From an uncultured Clostridia bacterium (lineage in GTDB: Bacteria > Bacillota > Clostridia > Christensenellales > UBA1242), in NCBI GenBank assembly GCA_944380415.1, contig CALWHN010000003.1, forward strand, positions 1 to 53,988: a DNA stretch of 53,988 nucleotides, written 5' to 3'. The notes under the pieces were generated by a model, which saw only the letters and a list, made by a program, of their open reading frames with translations, was not told where the DNA came from and did no database searches. Made by a program: the position numbers and the translations under genes. Positions 1-6,353 of this stretch are shown in pieces (positions within the stretch are counted from its first letter, which is position 1; the number at the start of each line of letters is the position of its first letter).

Positions 1-104
1 AAGCTGTAAAAAAAACAAGAAGGCCGTATTGTCTCGGTTTTAAGTTTTCTCAAAAAAGAATGACAATTTGTTATACCGCTCAAAATTAAATAATAAAATA
101 CCAT

Positions 105-788
105 ATGAGATTTTTCGTTATCAAAAGGAAGTCGTTGTGTATTGGGCTTGTTATTTTGCTTGCCTTTGCAAGCATTGTTTCTTTTGCAGTTACAGCTGCA
201 ACGGCAACGCCCAAGCCGCAGTATACAATTATCATTGATGCCGGCCATGGTGGAATTGACCCTGGATGCGAAGGAACGCTTGAGGGGAGCAATGAAAGAG
301 AGCTAAATCTTCAATATGCAAAAACGCTTAAAAGATATTTTGAAACTTATGGATTCAATGTTGTCATGACAAGAACTACAACAGATGGGCTTTATTCTTC
401 CTTTGCTCAAAATAAGAAAAAGGATGACATGCAAAAACGAAAGGAAATTATTGATAAAGCTGATGCAGATTTGATTTTGAGCATTCACATGAACGCCTTT
501 CCTCAAACATCTGTTAGAGGAGCCCAAGTTTATTACAACCCAGAAAGTGAGGTCTCAACAAATTTGGCACAGTCAATTCAAGAGACTTTTGTTTCTGATC
601 TTCCACAGGCAAAGAAAAACCCTGGGATAGGGGATTATTACATTTTAAACTGTTCCAACACGCCGGCGGTTATTGTTGAATGTGGTTTTTTAAGTAATCC
701 AGAAGAGGAAAAGTTGCTTCTTTCTCAAGATTATCAAGAGAAAGTTTGTTATTCAATTTTATGTGGTGTAATTAAATATTTTGGATAA
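105..788 (+). CDS. cwlD: N-acetylmuramoyl-L-alanine amidase, CwlD-like
   Basis: Zinc-dependent Amidase_3 enzyme. In spore formers CwlD cuts peptide side chains from N-acetylmuramic acid during cortex synthesis, the first step towards muramic delta-lactam. The 227-aa protein has an N-terminal hydrophobic signal/anchor (about residues 9-30) followed directly by one catalytic domain. Visible zinc and catalytic residues are H48 in DAGHGG, E64 in the NEREL segment, H128 in LSIHMNA and E192 in VIVECGFLSN. The length fits single-domain CwlD rather than large autolysins, which carry cell-wall-binding repeats. No Shine-Dalgarno sequence precedes the ATG; an AT-rich -10-like stretch ends only 5-8 nt upstream. 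The role is inferred from family and from the sporulation genes elsewhere in the window. Confidence 0.88.
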   Translation: MRFFVIKRKSLCIGLVILLAFASIVSFAVTAATATPKPQYTIIIDAGHGGIDPGCEGTLEGSNERELNLQYAKTLKRYFETYGFNVVMTRTTTDGLYSSFAQNKKKDDMQKRKEIIDKADADLILSIHMNAFPQTSVRGAQVYYNPESEVSTNLAQSIQETFVSDLPQAKKNPGIGDYYILNCSNTPAVIVECGFLSNPEEEKLLLSQDYQEKVCYSILCGVIKYFG

Positions 789-793
789 AAGTT

Positions 794-821
794 TTGAAAA
801 AAGATATAATTGTGTTATAGT
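794..821 (+). promoter_or_regulatory. Predicted sigma-A promoter for the DUF1858 gene
   Basis: TTGAAA (794-799), 16-bp spacer, TATAGT (816-821), with an extended -10 TGTGT just upstream. Predicted +1 is near 828, leaving a leader of about 20 nt that contains a good Shine-Dalgarno (GGAGG). Confidence 0.6.
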
Positions 822-847
822 TACAATGCTAACAGAACGGAGGACAT

Positions 848-1072
848 ATGAAAAAAGAAAAAATTAGAAACACTTGTGACAATGTTTTTACCAAAGACAC
901 GACGATTGGTGAGGTTATCTCAACTAATTCTGATTTAACAAAAATTCTTGAAGGTTTTGGGCTTCATTGTCTAGGGTGTCCAATGAGTCAAATGGAAACT
1001 CTTGAGCAGGCAAGCGATGTTCATGGAATTGACCTTGATTTTATGCTTGAAAAACTTAATCAAAACAAATAA
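848..1072 (+). CDS. DUF1858 small redox-type protein
   Basis: A 74-aa protein made of one DUF1858 domain (hybrid-cluster-associated disulfide family). It has the typical pattern: an N-terminal DxxFTKDTTIGEVI segment, then a CLGCPMSQMETLEQA motif with a CxxC pair, then HGIDLDFMLEKLN. Family members are small cytoplasmic proteins of uncertain function linked to Fe-S or redox enzymes in anaerobes. The start is supported by GGAGG about 6 nt upstream. It is monocistronic, with its own promoter and a terminator immediately downstream. No partner enzyme lies next to it, so its target is unknown. Confidence 0.8.
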   Translation: MKKEKIRNTCDNVFTKDTTIGEVISTNSDLTKILEGFGLHCLGCPMSQMETLEQASDVHGIDLDFMLEKLNQNK

Positions 1073-1093
1073 AGCCGGATAACCGGTTTTTTT
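1071..1093 (+). terminator. Rho-independent terminator after DUF1858 gene
   Basis: Short GCCGG/CCGGT hairpin with an ATAA loop followed by seven T, overlapping the stop codon region. Confidence 0.65.
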
Positions 1094-1138
1094 AAAAATG
1101 AATAGTACACTATATGTTGTGGTGTTATGTGAGGTAGT

Positions 1139-1780
1139 ATGAACGATATACGTGAAAAAAGTCAAAACGAAGAAATGAAGCAAAAGAAAAAGAAATGGCT
1201 TTTGCTATCCTCTCTTTTATTCCTTTCTTTGGTTGTTGTTGCAGCGGCGATTCTAATTCCAATTGCGCTAACACGAGATTCCGAAGATAAGTTGAAAGTT
1301 GTTGGCCTATATTTTGAAAGGGTTGACGCAAGTTTTGGCTATGATGAAGATGTTTTGTCAACAAATTTAATTGTTGTTTATGAAGATGAAACGCAATCAA
1401 CTGTTAAACTTGTTGATGCAATTAGTGAGGCAGATAAACAACTTTTATCTTCTGTCGGGACTCATAGTGTTACGCTTTCCTATAGGGGATATTCAAAGGA
1501 AGTTAGCGTTACAATTGAGCCAAAGGAGTACACTGACGCAGAAATTGAAGCCTTTGACGCGCATTATAAAGAATATTCTTACAGCGAAGAGGGCTATCCA
1601 ATAACTCTTCAAAATATTCCTCAAGATGCCAGCGTAATCTACTATGTGAACGGTCTTTCCATTTCAGAACCAGAAACTTATGTTGTTGTTGCGCCGGGCT
1701 CACATCCAATAACAGCCGTCATAACACGAGCGGGCTATGAAGAATTAACATTAACCTATACAATTAAGATTATTGAATAA
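1139..1780 (+). CDS. Membrane-anchored Ig-like domain protein
   Basis: 213 aa. A very basic cytoplasmic N-terminus (KQKKKK) precedes one strong membrane segment (about residues 20-43). An extracytoplasmic part follows: residues about 55-125 look like a bacterial Ig-like group 3 domain (LIVVYEDETQSTVKL ... GTHSVTLSYRGYSKEVSVTI), and the C-terminal ~80 residues form a second small beta-rich module rich in Pro and Tyr. No catalytic motif or sorting signal is seen, so it is probably a type II-anchored surface protein of unknown role. The ATG follows GAGGT with a short 3-nt spacing. It is followed by a strong terminator. Confidence 0.7.
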   Translation: MNDIREKSQNEEMKQKKKKWLLLSSLLFLSLVVVAAAILIPIALTRDSEDKLKVVGLYFERVDASFGYDEDVLSTNLIVVYEDETQSTVKLVDAISEADKQLLSSVGTHSVTLSYRGYSKEVSVTIEPKEYTDAEIEAFDAHYKEYSYSEEGYPITLQNIPQDASVIYYVNGLSISEPETYVVVAPGSHPITAVITRAGYEELTLTYTIKIIE

Positions 1781-1809
1781 AAAAGCCGCCAAACATGGCG
1801 GTTTTTTTT
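1781..1809 (+). terminator. Terminator shared by convergent genes
   Basis: CCGCCA-aaca-TGGCGG stem flanked by A-run and T-run, so it can work in both directions between the Ig-like gene and the zinc-ribbon gene. Confidence 0.8.
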
Positions 1810-2122
1810 ATATGTAAGTAATTGCTGCCATTCCAACGAAATAAAAGATAAGAATTAATATAAAGGCGACGGCACCTGTAACCAAAAAAGTAATTACCCA
1901 AGCTTTGATGAAGGTATTTCTTGCAACTGTTCCTTCTGGATACATGCAAATTCCGATAATCAGGCCAATCAGTCCCAAAAACAAGCCGAGAAGAACGCCA
2001 ATTCCCGTCTTTGGTTCGTCATACTCTTGAGATTTTTCTGGTTCCTTTTTAACAGAGCAGCCACAGTTTACGCATACGACGGCATCGTCATTAATTTCCT
2101 TGCCACACTTTGGACAAAACAT
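1808..2122 (-). CDS. Zinc-ribbon membrane protein
   Basis: 104 aa from the internal ATG at 2122, chosen because AAAGGAGG lies just upstream and the protein then begins directly with the metal site MFCPKCGKEI. Two CxxC pairs (residues about 3-6 and 19-22) form a zinc ribbon. Two hydrophobic segments follow: about 43-64 (GLFLGLIGLIIGI) and the C-terminal ~30 residues. Such zinc_ribbon_2 plus TM proteins are common in Clostridia, with no defined biochemical role. It is divergent from an XRE regulator, with two palindromes in between, so joint control is likely. Confidence 0.72.
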   Translation of the reverse strand: MFCPKCGKEINDDAVVCVNCGCSVKKEPEKSQEYDEPKTGIGVLLGLFLGLIGLIIGICMYPEGTVARNTFIKAWVITFLVTGAVAFILILIFYFVGMAAITYI

Positions 2123-2179
2123 CTTTTTTCCTCCTTTGTTAAAAGTAAATAGAAATCTATTCCTGCCCAAATTGTATCA

Positions 2180-2221
2180 GAACAAAATGTTCCATGTCAA
2201 ATATTTTTGAACAATTTGTTC
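2180..2221. promoter_or_regulatory. Paired 13-bp palindromic operator
   Basis: Two near-identical palindromes, GAACAAAATGTTC (2180-2192) and GAACAATTTGTTC (2209-2221), lie 29 bp apart centre to centre between the divergent zinc-ribbon and XRE genes. Both fit GAACA-N3-TGTTC. The half-site spacing (GAAC-N5-GTTC) is one base longer than the Firmicute LexA box. Inference: operator for the adjacent 68-aa XRE protein, overlapping both promoters. Confidence 0.65.
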
Positions 2222-2233
2222 TAAACTATATGT

Positions 2234-2440
2234 GTGAACAAATTTTCAGAAAGAATTAGGGAACTTCGCTTTGAAAAGGGGCTGTCAAGGAAGCAGCTTG
2301 CCCAGGCCCTTTTTATCAGCGAAAGGCTTGTTTCTTATTGGGAAAATAATGAAAGAGAATGCGATTTTGACATGCTTATAAAAATTGCAAAATTTTTTAA
2401 TGTCAGCATTGACTATCTTCTTGGAAATTCTAATTATTAA
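2234..2440 (+). CDS. XRE-family HTH regulator (solo domain)
   Basis: A 68-aa protein consisting only of a Cro/C1-type helix-turn-helix: IRELRFEKGLSRKQLAQAL, then ISERLVSYWENNERECDFDML, then IAKFFNVSIDYLLG. It ends where the usual sensor or dimerisation domain would begin. The start is GTG at 2234; no Shine-Dalgarno is present and a -10-like TAAACT ends 6 nt upstream, so translation may be leaderless. It probably binds the paired palindromes just upstream and controls itself and the divergent zinc-ribbon gene. Confidence 0.8.
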   Translation: MNKFSERIRELRFEKGLSRKQLAQALFISERLVSYWENNERECDFDMLIKIAKFFNVSIDYLLGNSNY

Positions 2441-2468
2441 AAAACCGCCTTAGTAAGGCAGTTTATTT
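2441..2468 (+). terminator. Terminator after XRE gene
   Basis: AAAC(C)GCCT-tagta-AGGC(A)GTTT hairpin followed by a T-rich tract. Confidence 0.55.
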
Positions 2469-2480
2469 TATTAATAAAAT

Positions 2481-2569
2481 TGGCGGAAAGGGCGGGATTT
2501 GAACCCGCGGAGGCTTTTGACCTCACCGGTTTTCGAGACCAGCACATTCGACCACTCTGACACCTTTCC
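2481..2569 (-). tRNA. tRNA-Ser (anticodon CGA)
   Basis: 89 nt with encoded CCA. The acceptor stem GGAAAGG/CCTTTCC is perfect, the anticodon loop reads CTCGAAA, a long class II variable arm (GAGG...CCTC) is typical of serine tRNA, and the T arm carries GGTTCAAATCC. It reads UCG, a rare codon in an AT-rich genome. Confidence 0.95.
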
Positions 2570-2628
2570 AAATCTGAAAGTTATTTTACATTAATTTGAA
2601 GATAAAATCAAGTAAAAACTTTGGTAAA

Positions 2629-2661
2629 TTGATATTAAATTTTTAATATTTGTGTTATACT
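2629..2661 (+). promoter_or_regulatory. Extended -10 promoter abutting the start codon
   Basis: TATACT at 2656-2661 preceded by a perfect TRTGN extension (TGTGT). A weak -35 TTGATA (2629-2634) is 21 bp away. The predicted +1 is 2668, exactly the A of the ATG of the lipoprotein gene, so the transcript would be leaderless. Confidence 0.6.
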
Positions 2662-2667
2662 ATTTTC

Positions 2668-3954
2668 ATGAAAAAATTGTTGAAACTTAATAAATCAATT
2701 TTAAGTTTAACTATCCTTTTGCTTCTCTTGGTTTCTTGCTGCTTGATTTTCTCTGCATGTGGAGAGGAACCGGCGTCTCAGGATGAGAGAAAAGTTCTTT
2801 CTTACAGCATGATTCAGGAAATTGAAGAGGTCTTTTATAACGGAGAAAGGTTGGAGCCAGAAGTTGTTTTAATGGACGGCGAAACCCCTTTGGTTAAAGG
2901 TGTTGACTATCAACTTACATATGCGAACAACATCGAACCGGGAACGGGAATTGTTTATATAACAGGAATTGGAAAATATCGTCAAACTGTTCAGGCCAAC
3001 TTCACAATTCTTGCCTCCTTTCAGGAGAAATTAAACACAATGGCTCCTGGCGAAACAATTTCATTAGGGCAAAATTACACGGGGAATTTAACAATTCCAG
3101 AGGGCGTTATTCTTAAAATTGAAAGCGGAAGCGTTGTTTATCTAGAGGGGCAAACAACTCTTTTGGAAGATGCCCAGTTGATCAACGGTGGAACGATTGT
3201 TGTTAGAAGCGGGGCAACATTGAATTTGGGTGTTGGGGCTTTGACAAACGATGGGCAAATTACTGTTGCTGGTTTTCTAGTTGAAGGAGAGGGCGGAGCG
3301 CTTAATAACAATGGAACCATAACCTTGAATGGAGGTGAAGTTGACATTTCAAATGCGCTGGAAAATCAAGGAACTTTCTCTTTAACTTTTGGAAGCGTTT
3401 TCAATATTGACAATCTTAAAATGTTAAATCTTGCCCAGCAAATAATTCAGTCCTCTAGTGTTTCAGAGAATACGATTCGTTTAAATAATAATTTGGATTT
3501 GGACGGTGGAACTCTTTCAATTGGAAGGAATAACACGCTTGATATGCAGGGCTACTTGCTTTCAAACGGAACGATTGAAAACAGGGGGACAATTTGTGTT
3601 CAGTCATATTCTGGTCTAATTAGTGCGCTTAGTTATTGTCAAGGCGAGGGAACGGTTAAACTATCTGGGGTTTCTCAAATTGCTTTGACAAATATTTTAA
3701 CCGTTCCGGCGGGTGTTTCACTTTACTTTGAGGAGGACATTTCAATTTCATCGCAAGATCCTGAGCTGTATTACATCAATGTTCAAGGGCAAATTGTTGG
3801 GCAAAACAATGTCCAAATTAATTTGCTTGGAGAAAAAATAATTGTTGGGGCAAGCAACATATTTCATGGCGACGTAATGTTTGTTAATGTTCGCGAGGGG
3901 ATTTATTACTGGAATCAAAACTCTGCAAGGTGGAATTATATTCCACAGGTTTAA
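2668..3954 (+). CDS. Large lipoprotein with Ig-like and repeat domains
   Basis: 428 aa from the ATG at 2668. A lipoprotein signal peptide ends in a FSAC lipobox. Residues about 45-110 form an Ig-like module of a type common in clostridial surface proteins (YNGERLEPEVVLMDG ... GVDYQLTYANN ... GTGIVYITGIGKY). The remainder is a repetitive beta-strand/Asn-Gly-rich region (NNGTITLNGG, NQGTFSLTFG, NRGTICVQS) that looks like a right-handed beta helix, as in adhesins and pectate-lyase-like folds. No catalytic residues are evident. The upstream TTG is less likely than the ATG, which coincides with a predicted +1 and has no Shine-Dalgarno. The next small ORF starts 1 nt after its stop. Confidence 0.75.
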   Translation: MKKLLKLNKSILSLTILLLLLVSCCLIFSACGEEPASQDERKVLSYSMIQEIEEVFYNGERLEPEVVLMDGETPLVKGVDYQLTYANNIEPGTGIVYITGIGKYRQTVQANFTILASFQEKLNTMAPGETISLGQNYTGNLTIPEGVILKIESGSVVYLEGQTTLLEDAQLINGGTIVVRSGATLNLGVGALTNDGQITVAGFLVEGEGGALNNNGTITLNGGEVDISNALENQGTFSLTFGSVFNIDNLKMLNLAQQIIQSSSVSENTIRLNNNLDLDGGTLSIGRNNTLDMQGYLLSNGTIENRGTICVQSYSGLISALSYCQGEGTVKLSGVSQIALTNILTVPAGVSLYFEEDISISSQDPELYYINVQGQIVGQNNVQINLLGEKIIVGASNIFHGDVMFVNVREGIYYWNQNSARWNYIPQV

Positions 3955-3955
3955 C

Positions 3956-4123
3956 ATGGAAAAGACAAGTAAAAAACGGTTTGCAAAAGAAAGGCTTTTT
4001 GGCGGAGGGAGTGACGAAATTTGGGTCACATTTCTTGACGCCAACGGAAGAATAACAACTCTTCCAAAGGAGCAATTTCTTGAAATTTCAAAATATCAGC
4101 CGTGGAAAATAAAAAAGTTATAA
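3956..4123 (+). CDS. Small basic protein, unknown
   Basis: A 55-aa lysine-rich protein (MEKTSKKRFAKERLF...) starting one nucleotide after the lipoprotein stop, so probably translated by coupling. It contains a short strand-like pattern DEIWVTFLDANGRITTLPK and a predicted C-terminal helix. No signal or membrane segment is seen. I do not recognise a family. The longer reading frame that starts inside the preceding gene is judged artefactual. Confidence 0.5.
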   Translation: MEKTSKKRFAKERLFGGGSDEIWVTFLDANGRITTLPKEQFLEISKYQPWKIKKL

Positions 4124-4128
4124 AACAT

Positions 4129-4160
4129 TTAAAAAAGGCCTTTTCAAAAGACTTTTTTTG
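4129..4160 (+). terminator. Imperfect terminator
   Basis: AAAAAG-GC-CTTTT / AAAAG-A-CTTTTTTT hairpin with an internal loop and T-run, after the lipoprotein/small-protein pair. Confidence 0.45.
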
Positions 4161-4196
4161 TTATATAATATAATAGCGCGAAAAGAGGGGAAAATT

Positions 4197-4625
4197 ATGA
4201 ATACAAATAGACTTGGAGTTTTTTGCTGTGTTAAAGAAAAGGACGGAAGTTCAACTTACGTTTTTAATGTATATGAAAGGCTTGGAAAGAATAAAGACGG
4301 AAAGGAAATTTTAAAAGAGCTTGGCCAGGACGAAAGTAAAAGTTTTGAAGAGCTTTTTGGCTGTAATAAGGGTGAGCTTGAATTTCTTAAAAAATATGTA
4401 ACAAAGGGTTTAACAATGATAACCTTTCACAATGGAGATGAGGTTGTTTCAAGGCTTAGATATCTTGGTGCAAACTTGGGCGACGGTTTTGGGAAAGACG
4501 TTGTTGAAAGTGCAAAGGATTTGGAAAGGTTCATCTCTTCAAATGAAGATGTCTTTGCAAAAAATGTTGCTAAAATTGAGGTTCTTGGAGAGATTGCGTC
4601 AACCTTTGGCGATGGAATGGAGTAG
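4197..4625 (+). CDS. Conserved-looking hypothetical protein
   Basis: 142 aa, soluble, no signal peptide or membrane helix. The ATG at 4197 is preceded by AGAGGGG at a good distance, and TATAAT boxes lie 20-30 nt upstream. The N-terminus (GVFCCVKEKDGSSTYVFNVYERLG) is predicted beta-rich and the C-terminal half (VVESAKDLERFISSNEDVF) helical. I do not recognise a family. It lies immediately upstream of the OLE-like RNA, whose -35 element starts 6 bp after its stop. Confidence 0.55.
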   Translation: MNTNRLGVFCCVKEKDGSSTYVFNVYERLGKNKDGKEILKELGQDESKSFEELFGCNKGELEFLKKYVTKGLTMITFHNGDEVVSRLRYLGANLGDGFGKDVVESAKDLERFISSNEDVFAKNVAKIEVLGEIASTFGDGME

Positions 4626-4631
4626 ACCTGT

Positions 4632-4660
4632 TTGCATTTTTTTATAAAATGTAGTATAAT
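4632..4660 (+). promoter_or_regulatory. Promoter of the OLE-like RNA
   Basis: TTGCAT (4632-4637), 17-bp spacer, TATAAT (4655-4660); predicted +1 near G4667. The -35/-10 pair and spacing are identical to the argR promoter 1.5 kb downstream. Confidence 0.75.
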
Positions 4661-4666
4661 ATACTT

Positions 4667-5267
4667 GCGAAGGTGCAGTATTCTAGTCGGGCGAATTTGC
4701 TTGGAAGGCGTTAAAAGCGCTAAATGGCACATCGATGAAGTTTCTGGTGTTGGCTTTGGTTGCCCAAACCGGGGCTTATGCTGGAAGTTAAGATTTTTGG
4801 GAGCGCTGTAATGGCATACAGAGGTAAGCCCAATTATCGCGGAGACCCATACCGGTGGTTTCGTTAGAGATGGCACTGATTGGGGATGAACCTGCATTGC
4901 GGTAAAAAAATTGCTGTGTGCAGCGTAGCCAGCCTTGAGTGGGACTGTTGGAATTAAGTTTATTTAAAATGGTTTTGGCCGAAACTATTTTAAAGCAAAA
5001 AAGCAGACTTATGAAATTCACCCTGCAAAAAAGGATAAGAGCAAATTTCGTGCGTTTGAGAAAATCTCTAGACTGTTCGCTTGCGATTCACTTTGGGGAT
5101 TATAGTGTGGTCTAAGTGGCGATTCGGTGATGTCCTCCCCTTAAAAGGAAACTGCTTTTACGGCGACGGAAAGTGTGGGAAGGCGGGAAATCCAACCGAA
5201 CCTATGCTGCAAGGTTTACTTAAAGTGAAGCCTTTGCAAGAAGGTTAGCAATAACCTTCTTTTTTTA
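4667..5267 (+). ncRNA. ole: OLE RNA (ornate large extremophilic RNA) candidate
   Basis: About 600 nt between a consensus sigma-A promoter and a strong terminator contain no credible coding frame but many paired segments. One example is the 3' hairpin TGCAAGG (5208-5214) with CCTTTGCA (5231-5238) just before the terminator. Known OLE RNAs are about 600 nt and lie directly upstream of oapA, often near argR/ahrC and recN. Here the next gene is an OapA homologue with the DxxxD motif, followed by argR, and recN-spoIVB lie 9 kb on. OLE RNA forms a membrane ribonucleoprotein complex with OapA linked to Mg2+, ethanol and cold stress responses. The assignment rests on length, context and partner gene, not on a covariance-model search. 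Confidence 0.85.
5239..5267 (+). terminator. Terminator of the OLE-like RNA
   Basis: AGAAGGTTA-gca-a-TAACCTTCT perfect 9-bp stem followed by seven T. It separates the RNA from oapA. Confidence 0.9.
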
Positions 5268-5270
5268 TGT

Positions 5271-5302
5271 TTGTGATATATTAAATTTTGTGTTATTATA
5301 AT
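5271..5302 (+). promoter_or_regulatory. oapA promoter, almost leaderless
   Basis: TTGTGA (5271-5276) with a 17-bp spacer to TATTAT (5294-5299) and an overlapping perfect TATAAT (5297-5302), preceded by TGTGT. Depending on the box used, +1 is 5306 or 5309; 5309 is the A of the oapA ATG. Confidence 0.65.
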
Positions 5303-5308
5303 AAATGT

Positions 5309-5959
5309 ATGGAAGAAAATAATTCAGAAAAGGAAATTGAGAAGGAGCAGGAAAGTTCTCAGGATTCCAAGGTTAAGAAGTCGGATTTGAAATCCGCAGC
5401 AAATAAGGCAATCAAAAAGAAGGTTCAGCCATGGTGGGTTTGGCCAGTTAAAATTTTGGTTATAACCCTTTTTCTTTCGCTAACGTTCAGTGTGCTCAGC
5501 GAGCTTTTGATGTCAAATGTCGGAATTGCCGTTTCACTAATTGTAATCGTCTTTCTTCTCGTTTTGGGAATAGTGTCGGACATGATTGGGGTTGCGACAA
5601 CAGCCTGCCAACTTGAGCCCTTTGCCGCAATGCGTTCAAGAAAGGTTAGAGGAGCAAAAGTTGCGATGACGCTTGTTAAACACGCGGAAAAAGTGTCAAG
5701 CATTTGCAACGACGTTATTGGAGACATCTGTGGAATTCTATCTGGAGCTGCGGGCGCCGCAATCACAGCAAAATTTATAGTTGATGGAATGGGGAATTCA
5801 ATTCAAATTTTAATCGCCGGGGCGGTCAGCGCAACAATTGCAGGATTAACAATTTTTGGAAAGGCAATCTTTAAAAAATATGCTCTGGACAACTGTACTA
5901 AAATTGTACTTGGCGTTGGAAAGTGTTTGAGCATATTTTCAAGAAGAGAAAAGAAATAG
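5309..5959 (+). CDS. oapA: OLE-associated membrane protein OapA
   Basis: 216-aa integral membrane protein that binds OLE RNA and holds it at the membrane in Bacillus halodurans. A highly charged N-terminal tail (residues 1-40, alternating Glu/Lys) precedes four hydrophobic segments: about 45-66, 72-96, 138-160 and 166-187. Between the pairs lies the conserved loop RSRKVRGAKVAM...KHAEKVSSICNDVIGDICG. It contains the DxxxD signature (D135-V-I-G-D139), which is required for function in the studied homologue. The segment also resembles DUF21/CNNM-type Mg transport proteins. It is directly downstream of the OLE-like RNA but separated by a terminator, with its own promoter and no Shine-Dalgarno. 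Confidence 0.85.
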   Translation: MEENNSEKEIEKEQESSQDSKVKKSDLKSAANKAIKKKVQPWWVWPVKILVITLFLSLTFSVLSELLMSNVGIAVSLIVIVFLLVLGIVSDMIGVATTACQLEPFAAMRSRKVRGAKVAMTLVKHAEKVSSICNDVIGDICGILSGAAGAAITAKFIVDGMGNSIQILIAGAVSATIAGLTIFGKAIFKKYALDNCTKIVLGVGKCLSIFSRREKK

Positions 5960-5979
5960 GCAAGCTTTAAGTTTGTTTT

Positions 5980-6009
5980 GGCAGGGGAGGTTCCCTTGCC
6001 GTTTTTTTT
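5980..6009 (+). terminator. Terminator after oapA
   Basis: GGCAGGGGA-ggt-TCCCTTGCC stem (one G-T wobble) followed by eight T. Confidence 0.85.
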
Positions 6010-6172
6010 GTGATAGAACTATTAAAGCATAGACATTCGCTAAGGTTCTTTCTAGAGATAAAAAAAAAAAAAAGAGAATGTATAACGATTTATATTTATA
6101 AATTTGTTTTGTATGTAAATTCAAAACCTTAATTTTTATAAAAAATCGCGTGAATAAATATGCAAAAATCGC
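6010..6172. other. Intergenic AT-rich region with GCGATTT repeats
   Basis: The interval between oapA and argR is about 390 bp. Upstream of the argR promoter it holds a 15-A run (6060-6074) and repeated AAAAATCGC words (near 6141 and 6166). One further copy (near 6254) and an inverted copy AGCGATTT (near 6287) flank the ARG box. No ORF or obvious RNA gene is seen. Confidence 0.4.
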
Positions 6173-6201
6173 TTGCATAATTATAAATTGTATTGTATAA
6201 T
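6173..6201 (+). promoter_or_regulatory. argR promoter
   Basis: TTGCAT (6173-6178), 17-bp spacer, TATAAT (6196-6201), identical hexamers to the OLE promoter; predicted +1 near 6208. Confidence 0.75.
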
Positions 6202-6224
6202 AATTCCAAACCTCAATCAAAAGC

Positions 6225-6254
6225 TTGAATATTTATGAATTTATAAATATTCAA
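6225..6254. promoter_or_regulatory. Candidate double ARG box (ArgR operator)
   Basis: Perfect 12-bp inverted repeat TTGAATATTTAT / ATAAATATTCAA with a 6-bp spacer, about +17 to +46 of the predicted argR transcript. Each half, read with the spacer, matches the ArgR consensus TGAAT-N4-ATTCA at 12 of 14 positions. Autoregulation of argR is inferred. Confidence 0.65.
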
Positions 6255-6353
6255 AATCGCTACAGTGCCCTAAAATAGACGTGTATAGCGATTTGGCAGT
6301 TGAATGGTTGGGGCAAAGCTAAAATGTTGCAAAAGGAGCAAGCGAAAGAAAAA

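Noticed and set aside
2180..2221. LexA (SOS) boxes
   Set aside because: The half-sites GAAC/GTTC are separated by five bases, not four, and the genes flanking them are not repair genes.
4667..5267. Short reading frames on both strands within the RNA region (for example 4788-5021 minus)
   Set aside because: No ribosome-binding sites, no recognisable proteins, and the region fits a structured RNA bounded by a promoter and terminator.
6060..6074. 15-A run
   Set aside because: Simple homopolymer in AT-rich intergenic DNA, with no associated gene or structure.
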